Part shown: in pieces, positions 45,501 through 59,800 of the stretch
Layout: each line of letters begins with the position of its first letter
Position numbering within the stretch: position 1 is the first letter of the stretch
Source of the DNA: Strigops habroptila
Lineage: Eukaryota; Chordata; Aves; Psittaciformes; Psittacidae
NCBI RefSeq assembly: GCF_004027225.2
Contig: NC_044278.2
Coordinates: 55,049,743-55,113,742 of the forward strand
Reading direction: 5' to 3'
DNA: 64,000 bases
Made by a program: the position numbers and the translations under genes
Notes under the pieces: model-generated
The model's input: only the letters and a program-made list of their open reading frames with translations
Database searches by the model: none
What the model was told of the DNA's origin: nothing

Positions 45501-48331
45501 ATGAAAGAAGAAAACCTCTATCCCGTGATCCAACTCAGTGCTAATGTAACTTGAGTCTTTCAAAGTTACGCCAAGTATGGCTCCAATCTGAAGGCTTTAA
45601 GCTCTTCCCCTGCAGAGTGTGCTCTGTTGTCCCATTAGCAGTGAGACACTCATCACACAGCCCAGAAACGGGCTTATGCTGCACAAATAGCCAGCACCTC
45701 TGTTGAGCCTCCCGCTGCCTGGCAATTTACAGTAGCTGCTGAAGAAAAATTATTCCGAGGGTAATGTGTTTGGGGTCTCACAGCTTTGAGTGCACGGAGT
45801 GCCTCAACAGTAAAATGCGTGGGAAATAATTGGTTTTAATGGCAGAAATCGTGATTCCTTTTATATTTTCTTTCATTGTCACAGCCTTACTATTGCTGAA
45901 TTAGAGATGCTGATTAAGAGTAACAGAAAGCTTTCACAACTCAACAAGTTAAGCCTTTGTGTTGGTATAATTAGGGAACTAAATCTTTCACAGCTCAGTC
46001 AAGCGAAGAAATGAACTAGAAAATTTGAGACCTATTTTTAAACGAGGATTATTTTTTCTCCAAAAAACCCCCTCCGACAGTCATCATAACAAAATACTTG
46101 CAGCTCTCCTGTGCCTTCATGCTGCAGCACTTTCATGCACAGAAATAATTTTTGGACCAAGAATCAATCTGCTTTTTTATTAATTTCATTCTTACTCGCA
46201 AATCCATATTGGCATGTGCAAATGAAAATGCTGAGGGCTCAGTCACTGCACCTATCTTATAAATTTGTCCCATTAAGTCTTCTAAAGATCATTTTGTAAA
46301 TTCAGACTTTCTGATGCAAATGCTTTGCAGGAGACATTACTGTGCGTGTATGGGAGAAAGACAAATGCCAGAATGTATAATTCACTTGAAATTTATTCTT
46401 GTATATGCTTGTGCCAGATGATCTAACTTTTATGAGGAAAATGTTAGTGGGCAAAAGGGTAGCAATTCTGGGAAACTCCTGGGTTCCTGGAACCCCTGGG
46501 AACCAGTTTAGCTCCCTGGTTGTCATTACTGGTTATTAATGAGGAAGTCTTCCCCGGGTTTGTTATGCTGTTAATTGGGGTTTCCCAACTTGAATGGGAG
46601 TCAGCAGTCCACAGTTTCTTTTTTTCAGCTGCCTAATGAGTGCCACAGAGTTAAAAAATGGTGGCAGTCTCTTGCTTTCGGCCTTCACTATGAGCTTTAC
46701 AAAACCTGGCCAAAGGGATCACAGCATAACCATGTAGCTGCAGCACAACATTTATTTAGTGATGCATCCGTATGCTTAAAACACAATATGAAAACACTTT
46801 TGGTTTGACCATAACCTTTATCAACAAGGAACTTGTACACTGGCTAAACATACTTCTCGGGCTCTGCAGGACAACCCCGTTTACGTTTTCAGTGCCATCA
46901 TTTTACTTCATGGCTCCTAAACTGAGGTCTTTGTGAGTATAGGCATGTCAAGCTGATGCTGAGCCCAGTTGAGCTTGGTCATAAGCTGCTGAATATCAAT
47001 AGTTTTAAAAGGAAATCTTCATGGTTAAAGTTTAAATCAAACTTTGACTACATATAGTTTATTATATTAAAAACTGGAAGAAATAGGTGGGTTATTTATC
47101 TGTGAGGACAACAGAAGATTTCCTTGTAGGACCCCATGCATGCCCACGTATGTGCAGACTCATGGATATCTGAGAATCTCTGTAACAGACAGACAACTGC
47201 ACTGATGTGCACATCAGCTATCATGGATATTTTATTCCTACTCACTCTATCAAGTTTGTAGTTGTCAGAGGTAAGAGATTTGCTTCTCAAAGCTGTGGAA
47301 CAAGGGCAAGGTGCTGCTGTCTGCAGTCCCAGAACTGGTGTCTGATACTTGCACTTCTCATTGTCAGGACCAAGCTTAGGTGGGAGTAAAAAGTAGACGA
47401 GCCGTTAGATATCAGCGCCCTGGCAGAAGAAAAGTGATTGGGACAAAATGCTTACACAAGTTTTCTGTGAAAGGAGGACTGCTTAAATTTATACTTGGCA
47501 AGTTTTGGTATGCAAACGTCAATTGTCAGGCTCTTTGCTGCTTTTGGCAATTTAATGCAGTTTTGGGTTTGATATGACTGTGAAAATTGTTTTAGAAAAT
47601 TTACTAAAGCTTTAGCACGGAAATCATCCACTCTTCTGCTCTCAGAGGAGCTTCACTCTTACATTACCTATTAAAAAAATAAAGAGAAAACCCACAAACC
47701 CAATTCGTGAAACAAGTGGGTGAATAGAAGAAAACCACGCAGTAAAAGGTCATTACAGGATATAGCGGCTGATTTACAGATGAGAGATAACTAATGTTCT
47801 AGCTGAACAACAGAAAAACAGCCTCTGGGCTGACTATAGAAATGTTCTGGGAAAACCTGATCTCTCCATCTCCTGGAATTATCTTCTGTATGGGCAGGCT
47901 TCCCACATCATTTATTAGCTGCTGGACTTGGCTGTATGGAGAAGATCATGTAGGCATTACTGGTGGAACAGGTCATATCAGGCTGCTTGCTTGCTGGCCA
48001 TGAGGTTCATCAGTCAAAGTCGGAGCATGTATTTGAACTCTGCTCTGCTTACAGGAAACGTTATTGTAGTTTCCTTTGCTGTATTTTGGTGGTATTAGTT
48101 GGCTTTTCTTTGTCCTTCCTTCATTGTCCTCAGTGAAGCCCAAAGCCTAAAGGCTTTTTTTGTTGATCCTCTTGCTGGATGGTCCAGTCACCCAACCTCC
48201 TGCCCAGGCAGGAGTTACAGACAGCTGTTCACATTCGTCTTGGTACTGGGATGAATTGGAAGGAAGCCCCTATTTCACATCTTGTTCTGACAAATTGCCA
48301 TACTTTGTGGTTTATAATGTTTAGGGATTTT

Positions 48332-48347
48332 TGTGTGTGTGTGTGTG
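48332..48347 (+). repeat. (TG)n microsatellite
   Basis: Eight perfect TG units in intergenic DNA. Confidence 0.9.
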
Positions 48348-49411
48348 ATTTCCTCTTCTACATGCTGTTAAGAAACACCCCCTGAAAACACTGCACAACT
48401 ACTGGTAAATCAGGCAGAAAATTTTACTACATTTTCTAATATTTTAAGTATTTGAAATTGTTACCACAGCTGCTGCCATCTGAGATCTGATGAAGGTAAG
48501 TTTCCTCGAGCAAGGTACCTGATCGGGACCTTTCCTGACTGATGGATCCAGGCTGATGTATGGGGCCCAGGGCTATGGGCGGGTGGGGAGGAGCCCGGCA
48601 GGGCTTGGGAGGAACATTGGGTGCCAACAGTAGCCCAACACTTTGTAACTGACAGTCTTCTGCACTCTTGGCTTTCATTTCTGCCAAGAGTCACTTTGAG
48701 GGATGTCCTGGACACCCACCTACATCTGAGCTGTCTCTCTGCTGTAGGGACTGGGCTCTCCCACCTGTACTCACTAATGATTGCTAAAAGAGTAGAAACC
48801 TACTAGTGAGTTACTGTCTGTATATGCCCAAAGTAAGCATAACACAAACATTGCAAGTGTATGTCTTAGAGCTCTGAGTGTCCTTGATGCTTGCACAGCT
48901 GTATTGCAAGGCGGGTGGGGTGTCCCTGTGCATATTCGGACTGAGGAAAGTAACTTCTCTGCCATGCAGAGTGTGCTTCCAAAATGAGCAGAACCAGGTA
49001 GCTAAACAGCCTCTTTACATTTCACCAGTTTGCAGTTTTATCTGCTTGGTCTTCCAAACAGGTTTCACCCAAGCTCACAGTCTACTGAATGACTTTAAAT
49101 AAATGTGGTCCTTCACAGTCGTATCACCTCGCTTCTCGAGTATCTCAGCCATAGCAGACTTGATGAGCACTGAGGATTTTCTTTGAGGCTCTGGTTTGAG
49201 CCATCTTCTGAGGGACACCTCCTAAACACGCAGACTCAGTCAGGACTACATGGTCCTCCTCCATCTGTCTGGGCCCTGGTGTCCCGACTTACTGACAGTC
49301 ATCAAGGATATTAGCCAATTCAGCCATGCTCAGTATTTCAGGAAACTCTTTACTCTCAGTTCTCTCATTCTTGATCTATTTTCTTTGTTGCTCTTCCTAT
49401 AGAACTCTCTC

Positions 49412-49437
49412 TTTTTTTTTTTTTTTTTTTTTTTTTT
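49412..49437 (+). repeat. Poly-T run of 26 bases
   Basis: Uninterrupted T run (poly-A on the minus strand). No retroposed body is recognisable on either side, so it may be a simple homopolymer. Length in the assembly may be unreliable. Confidence 0.9.
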
Positions 49438-52400
49438 CTGATTTACAGCATGAATTGTCTCCACCCGAGAGTATCTTGGGCTTTGATGTACCACACCTTA
49501 GGTACTGACATAAAGGTTTTGTAGGGAAATTCAAATCACCGCTTTTCACAGTAGCTTGGCTTTGCTGACTTCAAGGGTTCAGATGATGCCTAGGGATTGC
49601 TTGGGGAAGCCTGACAGTTATTCTGCAATAAAGTCAAATAGATCAGCTTGCTTAAATGTTTTGTCGGGGATCTAAGATGCTCTGTGTCTATTTACTCACT
49701 TAATTTATCTTTATCCTGTGGGAGTCCTAAAAAAGAAAGAAAAAAAGAGTTTCTCTTTAAAGGGCTGCTGTGAAAACAGTTACAGTAATTAAGATTATCT
49801 GTGTTTGTGTTAGGAGACCAAATAAGAGCTCCCTGTGATGTGAGTTCCAGCCCTACATATTGCAGGATGGAGTTTTACTGCCTTGATTGCAATTCCTTCT
49901 GCCCAATAATGCATTCAAACAGAAAGCATTTAACGTCTTTTCTGACTTAATTAGCGATGCCTCCAACTGACTCGTGATGAAAGTAAAACTGGTGTCAACC
50001 CCAAACTGTGTGGCTTTGCTGACTGCTGTCTCAGCTTCTGCTGCCATTGAATGAGACCAAGTCAAGAACATGAAAACAATCTGATACCTTTAATAGATTA
50101 TAGTGACATGTCTCAATGTCAGTTTTCAAGTGATGGATGTTCTTCAGTCATCAGCATCCTCATCAGCAATCAGCAGGTAAGGAGATAGCTTCTCAGCTGA
50201 AAAAATACACAGGTTTCCACTGTAATCCAAAACATTTTAAACAGCATTTACAGGATTGCCAGCAGCTTTCTAAACCAGTGTGAAAGGATTTTAAAATTCA
50301 AAATAGATTTATCTATTTCAGTTTGGAAAAAAACAGACCAAATGAACAGCATGTGGCTGATATTTCAATCCCATTAATTTGCCTATCAAACCGGACTGCT
50401 GTCTTTCTATTACTATTTTGAGACGTGTAATTTTGCAGTTCAGGAATAAAAAAGAATTCATTTTCTCAGTCATAGCTTTTTTAACAGACTAACATAAATG
50501 ACTTAAAACCAGAAAAGGGTATTTCCTGTTTGCACTTCGCAGTTCTCCTGCTCATATTAATGCTGCTCTTCACATTATCCCTTTCTGTGTCAGCCTGTAT
50601 CACTGCAGCAGAAACATCCTCAGAAGGCAACTCTGGATGTGGCTGCAGGAATCATAAGCCTATCAACATGAAACAGATATAATTTCAGTTTGGTGGAGTG
50701 GTACTCCTGTTACCTGTGTTACCTGTTGACAGAAATGTGATTTATTATGTATCTCTGATGTAGAAAGCTGTATTTAGAGGTTGAAATACAATAAAATTAC
50801 ATCAAGAAAAGCTGTCATCAAAGCTACACTATATAATACCAAGAGTTGCAATATAAACAATTGAAGCTTAAATTAAGCCAGGTCTTGATTTGGTTTGTTT
50901 TGGTTTTTTACTATGCTTTGCTCAGTATAGTGAATTCAATATCAAAATCATTCCGTTAATACCAAGATTACCTTTCTTTATATATCCTTATATAAACTCT
51001 AAAAAATTACTTTTTTGATCAAGAGGTCTAGACTAGGACTGGAGAATTTTACTGAACAAATATAAAATGTAGCTGAGCAGCAAAGCAGAACTATTTCTTT
51101 TTTAATCACAAACTTAGAACCAGTTGCAGCTCCCTTCAGTTTTTATTATGGTCATTCTCACATTACTGTTACAGAGCCATTAAGATACAAACATTAGCAA
51201 AATAGTTTCACTAAGACTCTTAGCAACTCTTAATTGAACGAAAGCACATGACAGTCTCAAATCTCTAGGTTATTTTGGGTAGAATAGTTCAGAAAACTCT
51301 ATGAAAATATTTAGGATCGTGTTAAATTTGGGGAATATTTTCTCACCTACATTCTCCTATCATTGGCCTCGCTGACAGCTTTTTTCCTCCTCCCCCAGCC
51401 CTGCAGCATTCAACTCTAAAAATCACTCTCTGCAGTTCGGGCCCTCCCTGCAGCTCTGGCTGGAGCGCTGCCAGTGAGCTTCTGAGAGCTCTGCACTTTG
51501 AACTCCTGGTGGCCCACACCGCTGTCTGTCCAGGCAGCCTGGACAAACTTAACTTGGTTAGTTGGACTAATGGTTGCTGGACATATACAGACCGGTTACA
51601 GGAACCCCACTGATCTGCATATTTGCATCAAATTTGACACCTCTAAAAGATGCTGAGACTTTATGGCCTTGCTGCGAGCCTCTTTGGCTGTGTTTGGCTC
51701 CTGACATTGGCTGGACTGCATATAGACATGCGCCTCTTTCACATGGCATGTGCAAAGCTGTCACTGCCCTTGTCACGACGTTAAAAAAAAAAGGAACATG
51801 AGGATGGATGTCCTTTTGGCAATGATAATAAATGAGTAAAGTTAAAAGGTAGGGAAAAGTCGGGGGCTCACCTACTGTTTCCCCAGCCCTCGGGACTCTG
51901 GAAGGGCAGTGGTCAATCAGGTATGAGGCTCATGGCCACTTGAATTTGAAGTAGGTCACTAATATTGCAGTTATTTTTAAGCTAGCAATTGAAAAAGTGC
52001 TCACTATTTTCTACATTACAGACTCTGCTGTTCTGATGTCTTTCTCCAGAAATATAGTATGATGAATACAAACAGGTTTTTAAGTTCTCAGCACAGCCTT
52101 ATCACACCGAACGGTCTTAAAAACATGTTGCCTTGGTTTAGCAGAAGTCACTGCAGAAATTACTGTTAGAGAAAAACCAACACAAAAAAGCCAGCTGCTC
52201 AAGCATCAATTAATTGGAAAACTACAATAAAGCACTAATGATTAATTTAATCATCTCTGCTTTTCCTTAGAATTACCTAGAACCAGATGTCTATCCTTGC
52301 TCTTGGTAACAGAGCGGGTGGGTAACTTTCCTGTTTAAAACTGGGTCATGGATCACCTGACTCATTTCTGCAATGTTGATAAAGGAAAATTGCAGGAAAG

Positions 52401-54620
52401 CTTACCAAAAGGAAGCCATTTGATATATGACCTACTCCTAGGCCAGCTTTTCATCTCTCACATAAGCCTGTGCCTTTGCAGCCACGGGTGATGGACCACC
52501 ACCCTGCTGTGGTGCTCGTTAGCCCACACTGCTTTTACAGCTGGTGCAGGCTGGTTGTCACTGGGATTTGGTACCTGAGGCAAGCCTGACTTGGCTGTGT
52601 AACTCCTAAGCCCGCACAGGGGTTTGTGGGTGTTATGTTGGTCATTTAAAAGAATTACTAAATTAAAATCCCACTGCTCAATTTGAAAAATCCCCTGTGC
52701 CAGCAGCTTTCTAATTTGTCAGAAAACATCTGGTGGAAGTAGCTGGTAGAAATGAAGGAGGGTATCAGAGCAGACTGCAAAGCATCACCTGGTAGAGCAG
52801 GGTGATTTTTTTTGCATGTTTAAAAATATATGAATATGCCAGTGTGTCTCATTGTTATTCTGATACGCTCCTATATTTAAGTGAGTTTCGGTTATGAAAT
52901 GCAAATGATGCTAGTGATGTTTTGGTTATTTAGGTGCCAAAGATGGTGTGCTGATATTCCAGGCACCTGAGTGTGGTCTCAGTGTGTGCCTGATACCCTT
53001 TGTCACCAGTACTATACACAGTATATGTAATATTGCAAGTATATAATGGCTGCATCCAGCAAAATGCTGAGCACTCTCAGCTCTCTGTTTCTGCTGAAAG
53101 TGAAACATGCTCCTGCTGCACCAGAAAAACTCAGTTCATATTCTGTTGGATTGAGCCTTATCTTAACCTACTATAGTACTTTTATTTTAAGTACAGTGGT
53201 GTAGCATACAGCTATGCAGCCTTATAAAAAAATAAAACCAGGCGCCATTTAAGAAAACAAAGGTTGGGAATGCCAGCTTTGTTAATTGAAGTTCATTGTG
53301 AGGAACATTTAGGATTTAAATGTCTTAATATAAAGTGCTAATTCCAAGGACAAGTGACAGCCACATAGCAGGCACTGTGTTGTTACAGATAAGGCATTAG
53401 AGCAGGATTTGGGCTATCTGGATGCCATTGCTTTTTCTCTTATGCTGAATTACTGCATGGCCTGGGACTAGTCATTTCTCATGTCTGAGCCTCTCAGCGT
53501 TTGTTTCTCTGTTGGTCTTGAAAATAAGGACAAATATGTAGCTCTTTGCAAGAACTGAAAACACTATCATTAAAAGGACACAATATAAATATCCAGGTTT
53601 AAGGATAAACTGGAAATTCAGTGCGCCGCTAGCCACGCCATCTGCTGAGACCTACAGGCAGAGCTTCATTCATGTAGTATCTAGAGATAAAACAATTTGC
53701 AGCACAGAGGAATAAAAGTATCTCTGCAGCAGACAGATTAAGCTGCTTTTTTTCGCATTCTAATCTGTTAATCATGCACAGGGCTTAAGTACAGCTCAAG
53801 GCAGACCAGACATTGAATGATTTAATTTTGCGCTCTGTATTGAACCGGATTTCATTTGAAGCTATGCTGTTATCCACTGCTCAGCAGTTCTTCAAAAAAA
53901 TGAACGCTCATATCGAGATTTCTGTGATGAATCAGTGACTGTGTGTTTAAAATGGGTCACGGGGCTGGCCTTGCCAGGCCTCTGCGACAGCAGCTGCATT
54001 TACGACAGTCATGTGGGCTAACCTTTGCAGAATTCACTTGAGGGTCAAATTTGGGGGCACTCCATTTAAAGTATTTACCAGCCTTTTCTTTTTTTGTTTG
54101 CTTTTTATTTGTTTAAAAATAAGTGATGGGGGTCAATAGCTTAAAGCAACTTCAGCCAGCACAGAAAGCCCAGAATAAGAATTACAAGCAGGAGTCATGT
54201 TTGGAGGTGAAGGGATGGAGTAATAAATCTGGGAGCAGCCAAGAGGAGGGAAGCCAGTGGCCCTGCCAGCCCTGGAGAGAGTCTGCAGCGATTCCCAGGG
54301 AGAAGGGGACAGGCCTCACTTTCAGGAGCTGAAAAGGGCTGGCATGCTGGGAATGCCTAAGTGTGGACTGGCACCCACAATGCATGTAATTGCTGACAGT
54401 GCCACAGCAAATCCCAAAGGAAGAGAAACAACCAAACATGGAAATATGCTTTGGGACAAGATGGAAAACCAGATAAATAATGAAGACTGCTAAAGCATGC
54501 TGAAAAGAAGCTTCTAATAATCTCAGTTTTTTTGCTTTTTTAGTTTGTGGAAGCCTGTGAGCTCCTCCTGCAATGCTGTCACCAACTAAGGCCTTCATGA
54601 TTAATTTTTTTCTTTTTTCT

Positions 54621-54637
54621 GTGTGTGTGTGTGTGTG
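54621..54637 (+). repeat. (GT)n microsatellite
   Basis: Eight GT units following a T-rich run. Confidence 0.9.
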
Positions 54638-56772
54638 AAAGATTTTAGAGTTGAGTAAACCAAACACCAAGCGACTCACTGGCCAGGCCTGGAGATACTG
54701 TGTTTCTTTAAGGCAGGGTCAGATATTCATTGCAAGATACAGGACAGTGTGTTTTAAAGTGATTGGTGTCTGCACCACATCCTTGCTGATGCTGTGCACA
54801 GGGGCGCATGCTTCTGAGACTCACTCCTGATTCACATCAGCCATGCTGTGACATCTGCTGCTGTTCCTTAACTCATCTCACACATGGGACTTGGAAGTGC
54901 TGACCAGCAGCAAAGGTTTTGTGCTCCTTTGGGGCAGTAACTGTTGGCTGCTGTGAACATTTCTGTTGGCTAAGAACATAAGGAAATATTTTTGTGAGGA
55001 ATTAAGATATTAAATGGGACCAACCTAAAATATTCAAGTAAACAGGTCTGTTAGATCATCTACTCCCTTGTGACACACGCTGGCTTGCTTCATTTAGCAC
55101 AGTGAAAAATACAGGTATTGCTTCCATGATTACCTGATTTAAAACTGAATAGCAAAGTGGAGAATCAGATCCCTTGTGAACTGAATATATCAGGAAAGCA
55201 ATAAGGATGTTGAATATAAAATTACCAATGCCAACCTAATGCATCTGTCTTTCTTTCTCTACCTGTTTTGGAGTAAGACTTGCAATAGTCACCAAGAATT
55301 TTGATGGTTTGTTTTTCCTTCTTCTCTCCTCAATTTCCTCTTAGCCATGTTTCTGGCTTGGTTAACAAAATGTATTTGCATAGTAAATGTACATTTCTGA
55401 GATAAAAATTGGAAAGGAATGCAAAACACTGGAGGGAAAACTGTGTTGTGGAGATGAATGCATACCACACCTCGCAGCCCAGAGGACTACAGCTCTTCAG
55501 TATGGTAGGTGGTTTTGGTGGTGGGGTGGGGGAATTAGGGAAACAAATTCTTTATTCATTGTCACTGTACTCCTAAATATTTTCCTTGGGTTTAGTGATA
55601 AAATCCTCAGGGCTGAAAAGGGAAAAAGTCACATAAAGCAATATAAATTCCTTCCTTCTTCTGAGCAACTATCAGTCCAAGACAGCTTCCATGGATGTCC
55701 ATCTGTCCAAGCTACTTGCTGATATTTAGCAGTGTTTTGAACACACGAGAAAGGTTAATTCTGATTTTATTTTTTTTTCCTTAAGTTCATGTATGTTTCA
55801 CTTAAGTATGGAGGACATTTTAAGGGTTTTTTTTTCTGGGCTGGGAATTATGTCCATCATAGGTCAAGGTGCTCCTGGAGGGCCTAGACAACTGCATTAA
55901 AACACAAACCTAAAGAATACTGAAAACCAAACCCCATGATGATTACAAGGTATCCCATTCCCTCTGTACTGCAATCAGCCTATGGGCAGTTAGATGCTGC
56001 ATCTGACAGCAGTTGCAGAGGATCGCTTTCTTTTCCTCACACCTCCATACTTCTTCACACCCTATCTGCCCACTTTAATCTCTGACTCATAAACAGCTTG
56101 GAGATGACTACACTTACTCCTCTGAGTTGATCTATTTCCAGAAATTAGAGGCAGAATGACACTTTTAGGCAAAGAAGGTGACCTCTTCCAACTTAGTTGC
56201 TTCTCTGGCCATCACAGTCTCTTCAGAAGCATGACATTTTGGTTGCAGGCCTCCATTTTCCCCTTCTGCTATGACAGCTGCACATTTATTCCCTCCAGCC
56301 CAAGGCACTTTATATTCCTCAGCAGCTCAGACATCAGTTCAGCATCTGTTGGTCCAGTCACAGAGGGATAAAAAAACGACTATTCAGTAATTGGCTACCT
56401 CTCATCATGTAAAAAGTAGTTTATTCACTTCCTAAGACCCCCAGTTTCAGTCTATCTCTTGTTGAAAGTGGTCAATGGCACAGAGATGAATATCTTCACA
56501 AAATTAGGGTTACCTGCAATAGGACCAACCCTTCAGTAAGTTTTCCTTTTCCGACAATCTCTTAATGAGCCTCTGCACGTACTATCATGTCAAAGCTTGC
56601 ATTTTTTTCCCCAGATGAGTAAATGGAGTGACAATATCGCTGACTCCTCATGACTATCCTGTTTTCATTTCAAATGCTGTGCAAGACTGGACTTATAACT
56701 AGTTTGGGTACATGTCTTGAGGGGCAGCTGCCTTAGGCTGGTCCAGTTTTACATGTCTGCAGTTTGACTGGG

Positions 56773-56840
56773 CTTCACAGAATCACTGGCTGGTTGAGGT
56801 TGGAAGGAACCTCTGGAGGTCTTCTGATCCAACACCTACT
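56773..56840 (-). mobile_element. CR1 LINE 3' tail fragment, minus orientation
   Basis: The plus strand reads TTCACAGAATCACTGGCTGG, then GAGGTTGGAAGGAACCTCTG and a GATCCAACACC block. This is the reverse complement of a CR1 3' end, with the element's terminal repeat at the left. It is about 70 bp and 5'-truncated. Confidence 0.85.
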
Positions 56841-59800
56841 TTATCTTCCTACTTGGTTTTATACATCTATGGTGGAAGCATTCACAGCTGAGATGATCAT
56901 CCTGTCTATCCTCTACAGTCAATGGAGAGAAACTGGCAATTTCAAGGTGCGGTTGTTTCATTTAGGACAAATACCAGGTTTCAAACAGGATGAGTCATGC
57001 CCAGAAACATCTGTTGCTCTCCATTGACTGTAAAGACAGCCCAATACCAAAGCAGATGTCTGCACTGGGAATGTCAAATCTGAGCCAATTTAGCGTCCTC
57101 TCTCATCTTTGTATTTGCCTTTTAAAGTCTCCTGACACAGCTCTATACACTTTGTGATCTTCCAGCTCACTGCTGAACTTGAAAATTTCACCCATGAGGA
57201 TTGGGTCTAATCTGCATTGTTCTGTCTAAATGATTTCACATTTTATAAGTGTTTTGAAATTCCATCTAAGTGATGAAGGCAGACTTTTCCCATGCATCTA
57301 CAAATCCACTGTTGGTTTACAGGGAGTTCTCAAAGAAACCAAAAGGACCTCTGTGTATTGTCCATACAAGTCAAGCAGGATGAATACAGCACAGTCTGAG
57401 AAATCTCTTGGTGGGCAAAGTGGAAATGGGATACTACCACATTTTAGGCATACCTGTTCCTACTTACACTCAGGCATACCTTCAGTAATTCACCTGCCTC
57501 TTCCAGCCAAGCCACTTTTTTTGACTGATGAAGAGCAAAGTCCAGTGCTTCTTCCTTTTTCACCACCCTTTAAATAGGAGCAATCTGTTTCTACTTGCGT
57601 TTCCTTGAAAAAACTGTATTTGCTGAGCAATATCCCCATCTCAGACATAGCTTGTGCACTTAACCGAGTAATTGCTTTCTGGCAGCCTTCTCTGAGAACC
57701 TGCTTTCTCTTTCTCAAATGTCTTTCTGTACATTTCCTGTGCATGTGAGAAAGTTTCCAGTGGTTTTGACTGTGTCCCACTGGGTTGATACCCTTAGACT
57801 GGAAGATGCAAGATCCCCTTCTTGCACCCAGGCAGGCTGCCTCAATCCTGCCTACATGGAGAACAGATCTGATATGAGAGACGGATATCTTAGCCTGTGC
57901 AGTACTGAACTGAGCTACTGCTGGCTTACTCTGCAGACCCACCTTCAGTAAAGTGAAGCACTCCTCAGCCTCTCCCTGTTTTTCTTCTTTTTTTCTTCTG
58001 TTATTTTAGTATTAACTTTGTGTTTGGGCACAGCAATACAATCTGAGTGTTTGCTTAAAATCTAAGGTGACCAAGTTGAGCTTTCTTCATAAGAACTTCT
58101 TGAAGTTTCTAATAACATTAAAAAAGTTATATCTGCCCTTAGATAGCAGATTATTTTATTTATCAGTGTTGAGCTTCCATATCTTAGTTTCATGATTCTT
58201 GGAAGCTGCCCCAATTTCGTGTCATCTGCTTCTTGGTCAACAACTTCATTGCATTGCTAAGTGATCTTCTTGCTCTTTGTTACAGTTTTTAATTTCCACC
58301 TCTTTTCTCTTTTTAAAAATTACTATTATTTTTATATGGTTCATGTTTTATTTAGCCAGTATTAGATTGGGCTGGCTTCTCTCCTACTTTGACGTGCTTA
58401 GACGGCAACTTTTCCGCTTCTTTCACAGCTTCTCCTCACATTACTTTCTTCCAGAAGGTAGCAGGGCAGACTCTAATTGAAGCATATGTAGCTTAATACC
58501 ATAGGTGCAATTTAGTGGAAGTTGGTTTTATTGCTCTCCTCTGAAGTTAGGCCACCTGAGCTATTGCCAGCTCATGCTGAAAATGTTTTCCAAACTAGGT
58601 GACATTTGCCAGATGACCAGATGAAAAGTAAAATAAATTAAGAAACTAGCAAGCAGATTCAGAAAACAAACAAAAAGAAACACAGCAACCACAAACTTTA
58701 TTTGCTATCTGTGTTTGGACCAATTCCCAAAGTCCTCTCCATGTTTTATTCAACTAGGAGCTGTCGGGACATGTCTGCAGCTGGTTGGAGTCGGGAGCTG
58801 ATTTCCTTGACAAGCTATATACCCTGGCACTAGCCCCTGAGCTACAACCTGCTGTTTACAGCAAAGATCTTCCAATGAATTCCTTGGCATACTGGTGATT
58901 CAGCTGAATATAAACCCACTTCTGGAGAAGTCCTGACACTTCAGTTTTAAACATGGTATTAATTTACGACTCCCCCAATTTGTGAAACATCGTCTCAGAT
59001 AGCATTAGCTTGTGATCTGCCACTGCACTTTGGAAGGCCAGGCTGGCCACCTAGCGTGACCTCTGTTAGCATCAACTTAACAATAGACAATTCACTTACC
59101 TTGTGCAAATGCCTCCCTTTTGACAGGGAGGTTAATTAAAAGCTGAATTTATGAGAAACCAAGCATATAAATTTTCTGTATCGCAGGCCTCAACAGCTAT
59201 TTCTTTTACATCTGTTTCAGTGCTACAAGAAATAGTTCATTACTAACTTTAGACAAAGAGTAATTATGATAACTTGCCCCAATTACAGCTTGTAGGATCC
59301 CTTTTTTGCTGACAAAGATGATAAGTTTAAAGGGGCTTTTAAGAACTTGGAAGCGATAAAGTGAGGTCCTCTTCCTTAAAAGGATTAGAGTCTCATCTCA
59401 GTATTATAAAGCAGAACTAAGTCCAATGAAAACAAGCAAGTGTTGCCGCTTCAGAAGGAAGTTCATGCATGTAAATGACCAGGCAGGGCAGGAATGACTT
59501 GTCTTCAGACAAGTTAAGTACTTGTATGGCTTGTGGGACCTATAGGAATACAAGTTACTAATGTACACCTGCTCATAAGAACAACCTGCAATATACTCTG
59601 GAACCCACAACCCTCTACAGCTTTTCTGCTGTTCATGGCAGCAAAAAAAAGGATTCAAAATTGTTAGGATCCATTATGACAAATGATGGCAAAGCCAAAC
59701 AGCCTACATCCTTTCCCTGAAACCCTGCCAAAATAAACATTCACTCATTCAAAGCCCTTAACTCTCACAACTTCTTCACCCATAAGTATGCTAAGAGAAT

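Larger units (their letters stand above)
42501..56772. other. Gene-free upstream region of CHST7
   Basis: This 14-kb stretch contains only short unrecognised frames (longest 165 codons, minus strand 54182-54679, whose opposite strand is also open). Landmarks are a poly-A run at 45211-45228, a (TG)n at 48332-48347, a 26-base poly-T at 49412-49437, a (GT)n at 54621-54637 and a perfect NF-kappaB-type decamer (GGGAAATTCC) at 43122-43131. In human the corresponding side of CHST7 leads toward the miR-221/222 locus. I looked for those mature sequences on both strands and did not see them. Conserved enhancers could be present but cannot be recognised from a single sequence. Confidence 0.6.

Noticed and set aside
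46462-46490. Small inverted repeat GGGTTCC/GGAACCC
   Set aside because: Seven-bp arms are expected by chance at this window size, and there is no supporting context.
54182-54679. 165-codon minus-strand frame
   Set aside because: It overlaps a GT microsatellite that yields a His-Thr repeat, and the opposite strand is also open. Likely chance.
57490-57942. 150-codon minus-strand frame
   Set aside because: No recognisable family, no splice or retrocopy context, and a length compatible with chance.
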